64,000 bases of DNA, from positions 2,046,001-2,110,000 of the forward strand of contig NZ_CP126981.1 in NCBI RefSeq assembly GCF_030252325.1, written 5' to 3'. This stretch comes from Candidatus Mycobacterium wuenschmannii. Its GTDB lineage: Bacteria; Actinomycetota; Actinomycetes; Mycobacteriales; Mycobacteriaceae. The notes below the pieces were generated by a model. The model was not told the origin of the DNA. It did no database searches and saw only the letters and a program-made list of their open reading frames with translations. Shown in pieces: positions 17,953 through 27,026 of this stretch; position 1 is the stretch's first letter, and every line of letters begins with the position of its first letter. The translations under genes and the position numbers were made by a program.

Positions 17953-19098
17953 ATGCCGTCCAACCGCGTCGCCATCGTGGGTGCTGCCCTGTCCGACTGC
18001 GGGCGCGTTCCTGACAAGACCGCCATGGCGCTCATGGCGCAGTCATCACGACGCGCTGTCGCAGACGCTGGCCTCACGAAAGACGACATCGACGGATTCG
18101 GCGGCCACGGATCGCTGTTGCCCCCTGTGGAAGTCAGCGAATACCTTGGCCTGCAACCGTCCTGGGTAGACGCGACCAACGTCGGGGGGTCGTCATGGGA
18201 GGTGATGGCCGGCCACGCCGCCGCGGCGATCGCGGCGGGCGAAATCGAGGTTGCTCTGCTGACCTACGGTTCGACCGCACGTTCCGACGTCAAGCGTCAG
18301 GTTCGCGCCTCCGCGGCCGCGATGGGCACCGGAGGCGCGCTGCAGTACGAGGCGCCCTACGGCGCCACCTTGATCGCCAAATACGCCATGGCTGCGCGGC
18401 GTCACATGATCGAATTCGGGACCACCGTCGAGCAGTTGGCCGAAGTCGCGGTCGCCGCGCACGAATGGGCTTCCATGAACGAGAACGCATTTGAGCGTGA
18501 CCGCCTCACCGTCGGCGATGTCTCAGCCGCCCCGATGCTGGCCGACCCGTTCACCTCCAAGCACGTGTGCCTGCGCACCGACGGCGGCGGCGCCGTCGTG
18601 CTCGCCAGCGAGCGCGTCGCGAAAAACTGTGCGAAGGAGCCGGTGTGGATTCTCGGCGCAGCCGATGCGACGTCTCACGTCAGCATGAGCCAGTGGCCTG
18701 ATTTCACTACGACAGTGGCGGCGCGTTCCGGTCCGCGGGCGTTCGCGCGAGCTGGCGTTGGTCCGCACGACATCGACGTGTGCCAGCTGTACGACTCGTT
18801 CACCTCCACTGTGCTGTTGACCGTGGAGGACCTCGGGTTCTGCGCCAAGGGTGAGGGCGGGCAGTTCATCGAGTCCGGGGCTCTACGACCGGGCGGGGCC
18901 CTTCCCACCAACACTGACGGGGGCGGGTTGGCGTCGTGCCACCCCGGGATGCGTGGAATGTTCCTGATGGTGGAAGCGGTCCGGCAACTCCGCGGGGAAT
19001 GCGGACCGCGCCAAGTCCCCGAGGCCCGGTTGGCCTGCGTCCACGCGATGGGCGGTTTCTTCACACACAGCGCCACAATGATTCTGGGGAGGCAGTAG
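17953..19098 (+). CDS. thiolase-fold aldolase/lipid-transfer-like protein (Ltp2-like), copy 1
   Basis: 381 aa. The thiolase fold is clear (VAIVGAALSDCGR start, AMALMAQSSRRAVADAG, and a late HPGMRGMFLMVEAV). The nucleophilic Cys of true thiolases is absent: the loop where it should sit reads GGSSWEVMAGHAAAAI. That loss is known for the steroid side-chain aldolase Ltp2 and its relatives, which do retro-aldol cleavage of a beta-hydroxyacyl-CoA and need a DUF35 partner. The next gene, overlapping by 1 nt, is a DUF35 protein, which supports that reading. It could instead be a thiolase-like protein of another function. Confidence 0.78.
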   Translation: MPSNRVAIVGAALSDCGRVPDKTAMALMAQSSRRAVADAGLTKDDIDGFGGHGSLLPPVEVSEYLGLQPSWVDATNVGGSSWEVMAGHAAAAIAAGEIEVALLTYGSTARSDVKRQVRASAAAMGTGGALQYEAPYGATLIAKYAMAARRHMIEFGTTVEQLAEVAVAAHEWASMNENAFERDRLTVGDVSAAPMLADPFTSKHVCLRTDGGGAVVLASERVAKNCAKEPVWILGAADATSHVSMSQWPDFTTTVAARSGPRAFARAGVGPHDIDVCQLYDSFTSTVLLTVEDLGFCAKGEGGQFIESGALRPGGALPTNTDGGGLASCHPGMRGMFLMVEAVRQLRGECGPRQVPEARLACVHAMGGFFTHSATMILGRQ

Positions 19099-19499
19099 TG
19101 ACGGCTCCCGATCGGCCCACGATCGACACCGACGGGCAGGCGTGGTGGTCAGCGGTGCAGGACCGCACACTGATGGTCAACGCCTGCCGCAGCTGTAGCC
19201 ACAGCTCGCTGTACGCCAGGCCCTTCTGTCCGCAGTGCTGGTCAGACGATGTCGAGTTGACGCCGGCGAGCGGACGCGCGCGGCTCTACACCTGGAGCGT
19301 GATCCATCAGAACGGCCCACCGTTCAACGCGCGGACACCGTACGTGCTAGCGATGGTGGACCTCCACGAAGGGCCGCGGCTGATGACCGTTCTGGAAGGG
19401 TGCGACGCCGAAAAGCTCAGCGCAGAAATGGAACTGGCGATCGCCTTTCGCGACGACGACGACGGATTCGTCGTCCCGGTGTTCCGCCCTGCCCGGTAA
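19098..19499 (+). CDS. DUF35 zinc-ribbon/OB-fold partner of the thiolase-like protein
   Basis: 133 aa. The GTG at 19098 shares its first base with the TAG of the preceding gene. Four cysteines in CRSCSH...CPQCW form the rubredoxin-like zinc ribbon, followed by an OB fold (RLYTWSVIHQNGPPF, PYVLAMVDLHEGPRLMTVL). DUF35 proteins bind thiolase-fold enzymes and shape the acyl-CoA site, as the ChsH2 C-domain does with Ltp2. It is therefore expected to form a complex with the 17953 gene product. Confidence 0.85.
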   Translation: MTAPDRPTIDTDGQAWWSAVQDRTLMVNACRSCSHSSLYARPFCPQCWSDDVELTPASGRARLYTWSVIHQNGPPFNARTPYVLAMVDLHEGPRLMTVLEGCDAEKLSAEMELAIAFRDDDDGFVVPVFRPAR

Positions 19500-19522
19500 C
19501 TAGTCTGCGCCACCGGGACCGC

Positions 19523-21100
19523 TCACCCGGACGTCGCGAGTCGCTCGGCAAGTAGGCGCGGCCATCCGACCGAGCGCGCGCCGAGAGCTTTGCGATCGAC
19601 CTTGCCGTTGGCATTGACAGGAAGTGGCTCGTTCCATAGAACCAACTCCTCGGGCAGTTTGTATTTCGGCAGACCCTCGGACGTCAGGGCACGAGCCACA
19701 TCGGTGAGCGAGAACTCGATGTCGGGATCAAGCACAACAGCCATCGCCAGTCGCTCACCGGTCGTGGCGTCGGCGACCGAATAGGCAGCGCATTCGCGGA
19801 CTCCAGGCATTCTCGCCACGGCCTCCTCCACCTCGGCGGCCGGAATCTTCATACCGTTGCGGATCACGATGTCCTTGATACGCCCAACGATTCGCACCCG
19901 ACCGCTGACGATCTCTGCCACGTCGCCGGTGCGGAACCACTCGCCGTCGAACGCGGGTACGTCATCGTCGGCGTCGGTATACCCGAGAAAGGTATGCGGG
20001 CCCTTGACACAACACTCGCTCGGTTCGGACGCCGATCCGACGCGCACGTCGACATCGCCGAGCGGCACCCCGTCGTCGCCATGGCGCACGTCGCGGGACT
20101 CGTCACGCAGGCCGGAGGTACTCACCGGGATCTCCGAGGAGCCGTACGCGCGCATCACCACAATCCCGAACTCATCTTCGATGCGTTGCACGATGCGCCG
20201 GTCGAGCATCGTGCCGCCCAGGTAGACCGCACGCAGGTCGATGTCGACGCGACGCTTGGCCACCTCGTCGAGCATCCTGCTCAGGAGTCGGTCAGGACCT
20301 CCGTACCAGGTCGCGCCGGACCTAATCAGCAGATCGCACGTCCCCTCCGGATCCCAGCGATCCTCGAGAATGACCGGTATCGCCAGCTCCGGCCCGATGA
20401 AGAGCGCCTGCACGACCCCGGTCACCGACGCCAGAGGGCTGATCAAGAAGATCCGGTCGTCGGCGCCCAAACCTGCCGCCACGACGTAGTTCGACGACGC
20501 TTTGGCCAACGTGCTCAGTGAGTGGATGACGCCTTTGGGCCGCGATGTGGTGCCCGAGGTGTACAGGACGAATGACGGCTCATCGGCCGACCTGGCCGGG
20601 CTCAGCGATGGCACGGACTCGCCCGGGTCACCCCCGCCGCACGGTCGGATCCAGCGACACCGTTCCGACAGTTCCGGCTCGGTGATCGCCTGCCAGTTCG
20701 GCGCCACACCGAAGCGCGCTCCGGTGCGCGCGACGACGTCGACAACCTGGGAGGCGCCGGCGCTTCGGGGGACGACCAATAGCACCGCATCGACGCGCAG
20801 CGCGGCGTGAACGCAGACGAGTGAATCGACATCATTACCGACCACCAAAACAATGGCGCTACCTGCGCACACACCGGCATCAAGCATCGCTCGCGCCGCC
20901 GCGTCGACGCGTTCGTCGAGTTCGGCGTAAGTCACTTCGACGCCACGACCCGCAAGGGCGAGACCGGAGGGGTGGCGCACCGCCGCAGATCGGATCATGT
21001 CGAGCGGCTCCGCGGTCCAGAACCCGGCTGCCCGGTAGCGCGCCCGCAACTGCCCGGCGCGCAGGTGCGCGGATCGCAGCAACTCTGTCGGGCCGCCCAT
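19523..21100 (-). CDS. acyl-CoA synthetase (ANL family)
   Basis: 525 aa from ATG 21100, where GGAGG precedes by 8 bp; the frame runs to 21199 but that extension is not family-like. ATP-binding P-loop LYTSGTTSRPKGV (near 180), AYGSSEIPVS, the hinge GRVRIVGRIKDIVIRNGMKI and the C-terminal lysine block NANGKVDRKAL are all present. It is divergent from the SDR gene, with the operator-like site 21117-21132 between them. Substrate unknown. Confidence 0.9.
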   Translation of the reverse strand: MGGPTELLRSAHLRAGQLRARYRAAGFWTAEPLDMIRSAAVRHPSGLALAGRGVEVTYAELDERVDAAARAMLDAGVCAGSAIVLVVGNDVDSLVCVHAALRVDAVLLVVPRSAGASQVVDVVARTGARFGVAPNWQAITEPELSERCRWIRPCGGGDPGESVPSLSPARSADEPSFVLYTSGTTSRPKGVIHSLSTLAKASSNYVVAAGLGADDRIFLISPLASVTGVVQALFIGPELAIPVILEDRWDPEGTCDLLIRSGATWYGGPDRLLSRMLDEVAKRRVDIDLRAVYLGGTMLDRRIVQRIEDEFGIVVMRAYGSSEIPVSTSGLRDESRDVRHGDDGVPLGDVDVRVGSASEPSECCVKGPHTFLGYTDADDDVPAFDGEWFRTGDVAEIVSGRVRIVGRIKDIVIRNGMKIPAAEVEEAVARMPGVRECAAYSVADATTGERLAMAVVLDPDIEFSLTDVARALTSEGLPKYKLPEELVLWNEPLPVNANGKVDRKALGARSVGWPRLLAERLATSG

Positions 21101-21116
21101 GATTACGTCCTCCGAT

Positions 21117-21132
21117 GCAAATGCATGTTCTC
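21117..21132. promoter_or_regulatory. degenerate GAGAA-N6-TTCTC dyad with downstream -10
   Basis: GCAAA-TGCATG-TTCTC differs from the dyad at two bases of the left arm and lies between starts at 21100 (-) and 21159 (+). A TAACCT that fits a mycobacterial -10 (TANNNT) is at 21146-21151. The ATG at 21159 begins 8 bp after it, so the + strand transcript may be leaderless. Confidence 0.5.
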
Positions 21133-21158
21133 TTTTGAGTAAATGTAACCTCTCACCC

Positions 21159-22025
21159 ATGCAGTCAATGACTTTCGACAACCAGGTTGCCATCGTCACC
21201 GGTGCCGGCGGCGGACTCGGTCGCTGTCACGCGCTGGAGCTTGCCCGGCGCGGGGCGCGCGTCGTCGTCAACGACCTCGGAAGCGCGGTCGACGGTAGCG
21301 GCGCGTCGACGTCCGCGGCTCAGAGCGTGGTCGACGAGATCACCGCTGCCGGCGGCACCGCAATCGCCAACGGCGACTCGGTGGCCACTGACCGCGGGGG
21401 TGCGGCGATCGTCGCGGCCGCGATGGATGCGTTCGGGCAGGTCGACATCCTGGTCAACAATGCGGGGATCCTGCGCGACGCCGCGTTCAAGAATATGACA
21501 GCCGAACAGGTGGACGCAGTCATCGAGGTTCACCTCGCGGGCACGTTCAACGTGACCCGCGCAGTGTGGCCAATCATGCGCGACCAAAATTACGGCCGCA
21601 TTGTCCAGACAACTTCTGGCACAGGTCTTTTCGGCAATTTCGGGCAGGCGAACTACGGCGCGGCGAAGATGGGCCTCGTCGGGATGATGCACGTGCTGGC
21701 GATCGAGGGTCAGCGTACCGGCATCGCGGTCAACGCGATTGCGCCTATCGCGCGCACCCGGATGACCGAGGACATCATGGGAGACGCCGGGAAAGCCATG
21801 GACCCTGAACTGGTCACCCCGGTCGTCGTCTATCTGTCGCACCGAAATTGCGATCGCACGGCACATATCTATTCAGTCGGTGGCGGAAAAGTCTCGCGTG
21901 TTTTCATCGGAGTCACGAAGGGCATCGAAGAGGGTGCACTCACCGCGGAGACCATCGCCGACTCCATCGATCGAATCGACGACACCTCGACCTTCACCAT
22001 CCGCGGCGGTCCGACCAAGATGTAA
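21159..22025 (+). CDS. SDR oxidoreductase of the MFE-2 (3R-hydroxyacyl-CoA dehydrogenase) type
   Basis: 288 aa from ATG 21159 (MTFDN at 21168 is an alternative). The cofactor motif TGAGGGLG is followed by RGARVVVNDLG, a signature of the peroxisomal multifunctional enzyme type 2 dehydrogenase domain. NNAG, the catalytic Ser in TSGTGLFG and the YGAAK (YxxxK) motif are intact. It probably oxidises a (3R)-hydroxyacyl-CoA. A neighbouring MaoC/hotdog hydratase at 22909 gives the matching hydratase half of an MFE-2-like pair. No ribosome site is seen and a -10 lies just upstream, so it may be leaderless. Confidence 0.87.
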   Translation: MQSMTFDNQVAIVTGAGGGLGRCHALELARRGARVVVNDLGSAVDGSGASTSAAQSVVDEITAAGGTAIANGDSVATDRGGAAIVAAAMDAFGQVDILVNNAGILRDAAFKNMTAEQVDAVIEVHLAGTFNVTRAVWPIMRDQNYGRIVQTTSGTGLFGNFGQANYGAAKMGLVGMMHVLAIEGQRTGIAVNAIAPIARTRMTEDIMGDAGKAMDPELVTPVVVYLSHRNCDRTAHIYSVGGGKVSRVFIGVTKGIEEGALTAETIADSIDRIDDTSTFTIRGGPTKM

Positions 22026-22028
22026 GGG

Positions 22029-22856
22029 CTAACGACCTCGGAAGTTCGGATTACGGCGTTCGGCGAACGACGCCAGCCCCTCCTGCAGGTCGGCGGTGCG
22101 TGACACCACCTCCTGCGCCCAAGCCTCCTGCTCGAAGGCACGATCGCGCCCCGACTCCGAGGACACCGAGAGTAGTCGCTTAGTCAGCGACAGCATCACC
22201 GTCGGCCCGGCGGCGAGGCGCCCGACGATCTGCTCGGCGACCGCATCGGTGTCCTCTGGGTTGGTCACGCGATTGACCAGTCCGAGCCGCTCGCAGGTGG
22301 ACGCGTCGACGGGCTCGCCGAGCATCAGCAATTCGGTGGCCTTGCGTAGCCCCACGATCCGGGTCAGCAGGTGTATGGCACCGGAGTCCGGCAGGATCCC
22401 GCGGTGGACGAACGCTTCGACAAGCTTTGCGCCGCTGGACATCACGACGAGATCGCACGCCAAGACGAGACTGGCACCCGCGCCCGCAGCGGTTCCCTTG
22501 ATTGCGGCGACCACGGGCTTGTCGCAGTCCAACACGGACGCGACCAACCGCTGCCATCCCTGCTGGAGCATGCGGGCGACATCGCCCGGACGCCGCTCGG
22601 TGGCCAGGCTCGGGGTGGCTGCTGCGTCTTGAGCCTGCGGCGCCAATCCCGCCCCCGCGCAGAAGTGTCGGTCACCGCTTGCGCTTAGCAGGACGGCACG
22701 GACCGCTGGATCATTGTGCGCTTGGATGAAGGCGTCGGTCAGCGCGTCACGCGCCAAGGGCGACAACGAGTTTCCGACATCTGACCGATCGATGGTAATG
22801 CGTTGCACTCCGTTGTCATCGACGACGACACGGATGCCGGATGCCTCGTTGCTCAT
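22029..22856 (-). CDS. enoyl-CoA hydratase/isomerase (crotonase family)
   Basis: 275 aa. QRITIDRSDVGNSLSP at the start, GDRHFCAGAGLAPQAQ and AAIKGTAAGAGASLVLACDLVVMS for the oxyanion hole, and HRGILPDSGAIHLLTRIVG in the active-site acid region identify a crotonase. The C-terminus LQEGLASFAERRNPNFRGR is typical. It is convergent with the SDR gene, with stops 4 bp apart, and divergent from the hotdog gene at 22909. Confidence 0.88.
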   Translation of the reverse strand: MSNEASGIRVVVDDNGVQRITIDRSDVGNSLSPLARDALTDAFIQAHNDPAVRAVLLSASGDRHFCAGAGLAPQAQDAAATPSLATERRPGDVARMLQQGWQRLVASVLDCDKPVVAAIKGTAAGAGASLVLACDLVVMSSGAKLVEAFVHRGILPDSGAIHLLTRIVGLRKATELLMLGEPVDASTCERLGLVNRVTNPEDTDAVAEQIVGRLAAGPTVMLSLTKRLLSVSSESGRDRAFEQEAWAQEVVSRTADLQEGLASFAERRNPNFRGR

Positions 22857-22895
22857 CTTCTCTTCCCTGCGTTAACGGCGTTTCCGCTTTTCGGG

Positions 22896-22901
22896 TATCT
22901 T
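22896..22901 (+). promoter_or_regulatory. -10 element TATCTT for a leaderless gene
   Basis: TATCTT matches the mycobacterial TANNNT -10 consensus and ends 7 bp before the ATG at 22909, which has no ribosome site. A transcript starting at the A of ATG is expected. No GAGAA-N6-TTCTC dyad is evident here. Confidence 0.5.
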
Positions 22902-22908
22902 AATTTCC

Positions 22909-24159
22909 ATGTCTGAGAGCGGCCAGATTTCCGACGAGGGACTGGCCCGGTTGCGGGCCACCATCGGTATCGCCGTCCCGCACACTCAGCCACCGCACTA
23001 CGTGCGCCCGAACGAGGACAGCTTCCGCCACGTCGCGGAGAGTTACGGCGACGCCAACCCGCTGTGGGCCGATCCCGAGTACGCCGCGAAATCCGTGTGG
23101 GGCGAGTCGATCGCACCGCCGGCTCTCGTAGGCGGTGACACTCTCATCGGTGAGGACGAGGTCACTACACTCTCCGAGGATGATCGCGCGTTGACCAAAG
23201 GCGATCCGTTGCGCGGCGTTCACGCGTTTTACGCATCGTCGTCGCGCGAGTGGTGGGCACCACTTAAGGCAAATCACCGCGTCTTCCGTCGCAACGCACT
23301 TGTCGCGGCGCTGGACAAAAGCAGCGAATTCGCCGAGCGCGCAGTCCACGAATGGTCGGCGCAGGTGTTCCGCGACGACGAAGGCGTCATCCTCGGTGGC
23401 CAGTACCGCAACATGATCCGGACTGAGCGCAGCAAGGCGCGCGGCCGGAAGAAGTACGAAGCGGTCGAGCTGAAGTCGTGGACTCCGGATGAGATCGCCG
23501 AGATCGACGACCGCTTTGCGCGCGAGTCGCCACGCGGCGCCGAACCGCGGTGGTGGGAGGACGTCAACGAGGGCGACGAGGTCGGCCCGTTGACCAAAGG
23601 CCCGCTGACGGTGACCGATATGGTCTGCTGGCACGTCGGAATGGGGACCGGCATGTACGGCGTGCGGCCCCTACGGCTCGCATGGCGTAACCGGCAGCGC
23701 ATTCCCCGTTTCTACACGCCCAACGAGCACGGTGTCCCCGATGTTCAGCAGCGGGTGCACTGGGAGCCGGATGCGGCCCGAAATGCGGGCAATCCCACAA
23801 CTTTCGATTATGGGCGCATGCGCGAAACCTGGCTCATTCACTTGTGCACAGACTGGATGGGAGACGACGCCTGGCTGTGGAAACTCGACTGCGAGTTCAG
23901 GCTCTTCAACTACGTCGGCGATCTCCACACCATCACCGGAACGGTGGTGCGCAAGTACCTCGCCGAGGACGACCGCCCAGCCGTCGACCTCGAACTAGCG
24001 GCGACCAATCACCGTGGGCAGGTCACGTCCCCCGGTCACGCCACGATTCTGTTGCCCAGCCACGAACGCGGACCCGTGCGGTTGCCCGATCCACCCGGCC
24101 GGGCGACCAATCTGACCGAGTTGCTGGCGGCCGTATCAGCAGAGTTCGTCGAGCGCTGA
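22909..24159 (+). CDS. double-hotdog (FAS1-like/MaoC-type) acyl dehydratase
   Basis: 416 aa, which fits two hotdog units. The N-terminal one carries RHVAESYGDANPLWADPEYAAKS, the MaoC-type region, in which the usual catalytic His after GDxNP is replaced by Trp. The C-terminal unit runs from about residue 220 (VNEGDEVGPLTKGPLTVTDM) to ATILLPSHE. Proteins of this layout are annotated as FAS1-like dehydratase domain proteins and hydrate bulky enoyl-CoA esters. Without the standard His, catalysis would depend on the second unit or on a partner. It starts a tightly packed + strand operon running to 29271. Confidence 0.78.
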   Translation: MSESGQISDEGLARLRATIGIAVPHTQPPHYVRPNEDSFRHVAESYGDANPLWADPEYAAKSVWGESIAPPALVGGDTLIGEDEVTTLSEDDRALTKGDPLRGVHAFYASSSREWWAPLKANHRVFRRNALVAALDKSSEFAERAVHEWSAQVFRDDEGVILGGQYRNMIRTERSKARGRKKYEAVELKSWTPDEIAEIDDRFARESPRGAEPRWWEDVNEGDEVGPLTKGPLTVTDMVCWHVGMGTGMYGVRPLRLAWRNRQRIPRFYTPNEHGVPDVQQRVHWEPDAARNAGNPTTFDYGRMRETWLIHLCTDWMGDDAWLWKLDCEFRLFNYVGDLHTITGTVVRKYLAEDDRPAVDLELAATNHRGQVTSPGHATILLPSHERGPVRLPDPPGRATNLTELLAAVSAEFVER

Positions 24160-24163
24160 GGCC

Positions 24164-24970
24164 ATGACTTACGACAGCGTGCCCGGGCTTCGCGCCCAAC
24201 AACAGGGTTCCGTCCTCACGTTGATGCTGGATCGTGCCGATCGCCGCAACGCAGTCAACGACACGGTGCTCGACGCGATGATCACGCATATAGCCGCCGC
24301 CGGCACTGACGAGTCGGTGCGGGTCATCCGCATCGACGGCGAGGGACCGGACTTCTGCGCCGGATCCGACTTGGTGTCCAACAACACTCGCTCCGAACGC
24401 AAACCGAGAGTCGGCAGTACCCAGCGCCGCCTACCGAACAAGGCCAACCGGCTCATCCCGTTGATGCTCGAGACGCAGGTGCCGATCGTCGCGGTGGTAC
24501 GCGGTTGGGCGGCCGGCCTCGGATTCCACATCGCACTGGCGTCAGACTTCTGCGTCGCCACGGACGACGCTCGGTTCTGGGAACCTTTCATGGCAAGGGG
24601 TTTCACCCCCGACAGTGGCGCGACGTGGCTGTTGCCAAGGCTCATCGGATTGGTGCGCACCCGGCAACTGCTCATGCTCGGAAAGGAGATCACCGGAGCG
24701 ACAGCAGCCGATTGGGGCATCATCCACGATGCCGTTACCGACAGCGAGTTAACCTCAGCCGCAGAGCTTCTGGTCACACAGTTGGGCGAGGCGCCCACAG
24801 TGTCGCTCGGGCTCACCAAGTGGCTGCTGCAAAGCGGCAATGGCCTTGACCTGGACCGCCACCTACAGAACGAGGCCCTCGCACTCGAATTATCTAGCCG
24901 GAGCGACGATTTCAAAGAAGGCCTTGCCGCTTTCCGCGACAAACGCGACGCGAAATTCCAGGGCCGATGA
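24164..24970 (+). CDS. enoyl-CoA hydratase/isomerase (crotonase family)
   Basis: 268 aa. LTLMLDRADRRNAVND, EGPDFCAGSDLVSNN and VVRGWAAGLGFHIALASDFCVATD give the crotonase core; ARGFTPDSGATWLLPRLIG covers the catalytic acid region. It lies 4 bp after the hotdog gene and overlaps the following ACAD gene by 4 nt (ATGA), so it is part of one operon. Confidence 0.88.
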   Translation: MTYDSVPGLRAQQQGSVLTLMLDRADRRNAVNDTVLDAMITHIAAAGTDESVRVIRIDGEGPDFCAGSDLVSNNTRSERKPRVGSTQRRLPNKANRLIPLMLETQVPIVAVVRGWAAGLGFHIALASDFCVATDDARFWEPFMARGFTPDSGATWLLPRLIGLVRTRQLLMLGKEITGATAADWGIIHDAVTDSELTSAAELLVTQLGEAPTVSLGLTKWLLQSGNGLDLDRHLQNEALALELSSRSDDFKEGLAAFRDKRDAKFQGR

Positions 24971-26214
24971 CGACACTGCCGATCACCGACACCACCAGCG
25001 CGGCCGACGCCGTTGCCGCGGTGCAGCACTGGGTCGAGGCCGAGGTGCCCGACTCCTGGCGAACCGCAGCAGCCGAAAGCCCCGCTGCCCTGCGTTCGGT
25101 GCGCAGCCCCGCCGACTACCAGCAGTGGTATCCCACCTTCGCCGCATCGGGCCTCGTCGTACCCACCTGGGCGCCGGAACACGGCGGCCTCGGAATCGGC
25201 AACGAGCTCGCCCGGGCCGTCGACCAGGAGCTGCGGCCATTACGGTTGTCCCGGCTCAACCCGTTGGGCCTCAACAACGCCGCCGCCGCTCTGTTCAGCC
25301 ACGGCACCGAAGAACAACGGCTACGTTTCCTGCCGCCGATCGTGCGCAACGAGGAAAAGTGGTGCCAACTCTTTAGCGAACCCGGCGCCGGCTCCGATCT
25401 GGCCTCGCTGGCCACCCGCGCCACTCGAGACGGCGACAACTGGGTGATATCCGGGCAGAAAGTCTGGACCACCTGGGCCGATAAAGCTGACTTCGCGATC
25501 CTGCTCGCCAGAACCGACCCCGAAGCGCCCAAGCACAAGGGCATTACCTACTTCCTGCTCGACATGCATCAACCCGGTGTACAGGTCCGACCGCTACGTC
25601 AGATCACCGGAGAAGCGGAATTCAACGAGGTCTTCATCGACGACGCGCGAGTACCCGACGCGCACCGAGTCGGCGAGATCAACGACGGATGGCGCGTCAG
25701 CGCATCGACACTGTCCAGTGAGCGGCAGATGGTCTCTGGCTCGGGATCCGGGGGCATGGGTCGCCTCGGCGGCTCGGGCGCGGAGCGCCTGATCACACTG
25801 GCACAGCAGGCCGGCCGGTGGGACGACCCCGTGGTCCGCAACAAGGTGATGCGCTTATGGGCGCAAGAACAGATCCGCAGTTGGACCAACACCCGTGTGC
25901 GCGCCGCTCTTTCGGCCGGCCAATCACCAGGAGCGGCATCGTCGATCGGCAAGGTGCACCAGGCCGTGCTGAACCAGCAGATACAGGATCTGATGGTCGA
26001 TCTGCTCGGCACCGAGGCGATTGCCTGGCCGGCCACCGACGATCCCGATGCGCTGCCGCGCGACGTCCAGGGAATGATGCGCAGCCTCGCCAACGGCACC
26101 GAAGGCGGGACCACCGACATCAACAAAAACATCCTGGGCGAGCGGGTACTAGGCCTGCCCAAAGAGCCTGACCCGTGGAAAGGCAAGCCCTGGAAGGACA
26201 TCCCACGCTCGTGA
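24967..26214 (+). CDS. acyl-CoA dehydrogenase, long alpha-type
   Basis: 415 aa. Key blocks: LFSEPGAGSDLASLATRAT, ISGQKVWTTWADKADFAILLART, and the C-terminal NGTEGGTTDINKNILGERVLGLP. The last is a variant in which the Glu of GTxEIxxNIL is replaced by Asp. It is an FAD flavoenzyme making an enoyl-CoA. Four alpha-type and four beta-type ACADs occur in the window; this one has no adjacent beta partner, so it may be homomeric or pair with 39194-40336. Confidence 0.88.
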   Translation: MTTLPITDTTSAADAVAAVQHWVEAEVPDSWRTAAAESPAALRSVRSPADYQQWYPTFAASGLVVPTWAPEHGGLGIGNELARAVDQELRPLRLSRLNPLGLNNAAAALFSHGTEEQRLRFLPPIVRNEEKWCQLFSEPGAGSDLASLATRATRDGDNWVISGQKVWTTWADKADFAILLARTDPEAPKHKGITYFLLDMHQPGVQVRPLRQITGEAEFNEVFIDDARVPDAHRVGEINDGWRVSASTLSSERQMVSGSGSGGMGRLGGSGAERLITLAQQAGRWDDPVVRNKVMRLWAQEQIRSWTNTRVRAALSAGQSPGAASSIGKVHQAVLNQQIQDLMVDLLGTEAIAWPATDDPDALPRDVQGMMRSLANGTEGGTTDINKNILGERVLGLPKEPDPWKGKPWKDIPRS

Positions 26215-27026
26215 GCACCTATCAGCGCCTCGAGGTGGTGAAGTCCGAAGGAGTCGGCTGGCTGATCCTGAACAGACCAGACGCCGGCAACGCCTTCGAC
26301 TCGCTGATGCTCGACGACCTCGAGGCCGCGTGGGCCGACCTCGACGCCGATCCCGCCGTTCGGGTGATCGTCAACGCCGCCAACGGCAAACCATTCTGCA
26401 CCGGGATGGACGTGGTGCAGGTGGCGCGCGACAAAGAGGCGATGCGGCGGCATTCACGCCGGACCCGGGACGCGGAGTTGAAGATCTCGTCGTGGCATTG
26501 CGGGGTGTGGAAGCCGGTGATCGCGGCGGTCAACGGGGTGTGCGCCGGCGGCGGCCTACACCTGGTGGCGGACGCCGACATCGTGATCGCGTCCGAGGAA
26601 GCGTCGTTCGTCGACCCGCACGTGTCGGTCGGACAAGCCGTTGCGTACGAGGCGATCACCCTGCTGCGCAAATCACCCATGGAGGCGATCACGCGGATGG
26701 CGTTGTCCGGCAAGGGCGAACGCATCTCGGCGCGACGCGCCTACGAATTGGGCATCGTGTCCGAAGTGGTCCCGAACGAGGATCTCCGCACTGCTGCGGG
26801 CAGGCTCGCGACCACGATCGCTAGGAATTCGCCGACCGCGATGCGTGCTACCAAGAAGGCGCTGTGGCGTTCGCTGGAAGTCGGTCTGACACAGGCCCGC
26901 AACGAGGCCGCCGACGAGATTTGGCGGCTTCGCAACCACCCCGATCACGGTGAAGGAGCCAGGGCGTGGAGCGAGAAGCGCACGCCCCAGTGGCAGCCGC
27001 TAGCGGACGCAGTGGAGGTGTCGTGA
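26211..27026 (+). CDS. enoyl-CoA hydratase (crotonase family), tandem copy A
   Basis: 271 aa from the GTG at 26211, which overlaps the ACAD stop by 4 nt; the in-frame extension to 26175 is rejected. WLILNRPDAGNAFDS, GKPFCTGMDVVQV and AAVNGVCAGGGLHLVADADIVIAS give the fold. It is clearly similar along its length to the next gene: both start TYQRL, both have VNGVCAGGGLH, SFVDPHVSxGQ and NSPxAMRATKxALW. This is a tandem duplication within one operon. Confidence 0.88.
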   Translation: MSTYQRLEVVKSEGVGWLILNRPDAGNAFDSLMLDDLEAAWADLDADPAVRVIVNAANGKPFCTGMDVVQVARDKEAMRRHSRRTRDAELKISSWHCGVWKPVIAAVNGVCAGGGLHLVADADIVIASEEASFVDPHVSVGQAVAYEAITLLRKSPMEAITRMALSGKGERISARRAYELGIVSEVVPNEDLRTAAGRLATTIARNSPTAMRATKKALWRSLEVGLTQARNEAADEIWRLRNHPDHGEGARAWSEKRTPQWQPLADAVEVS

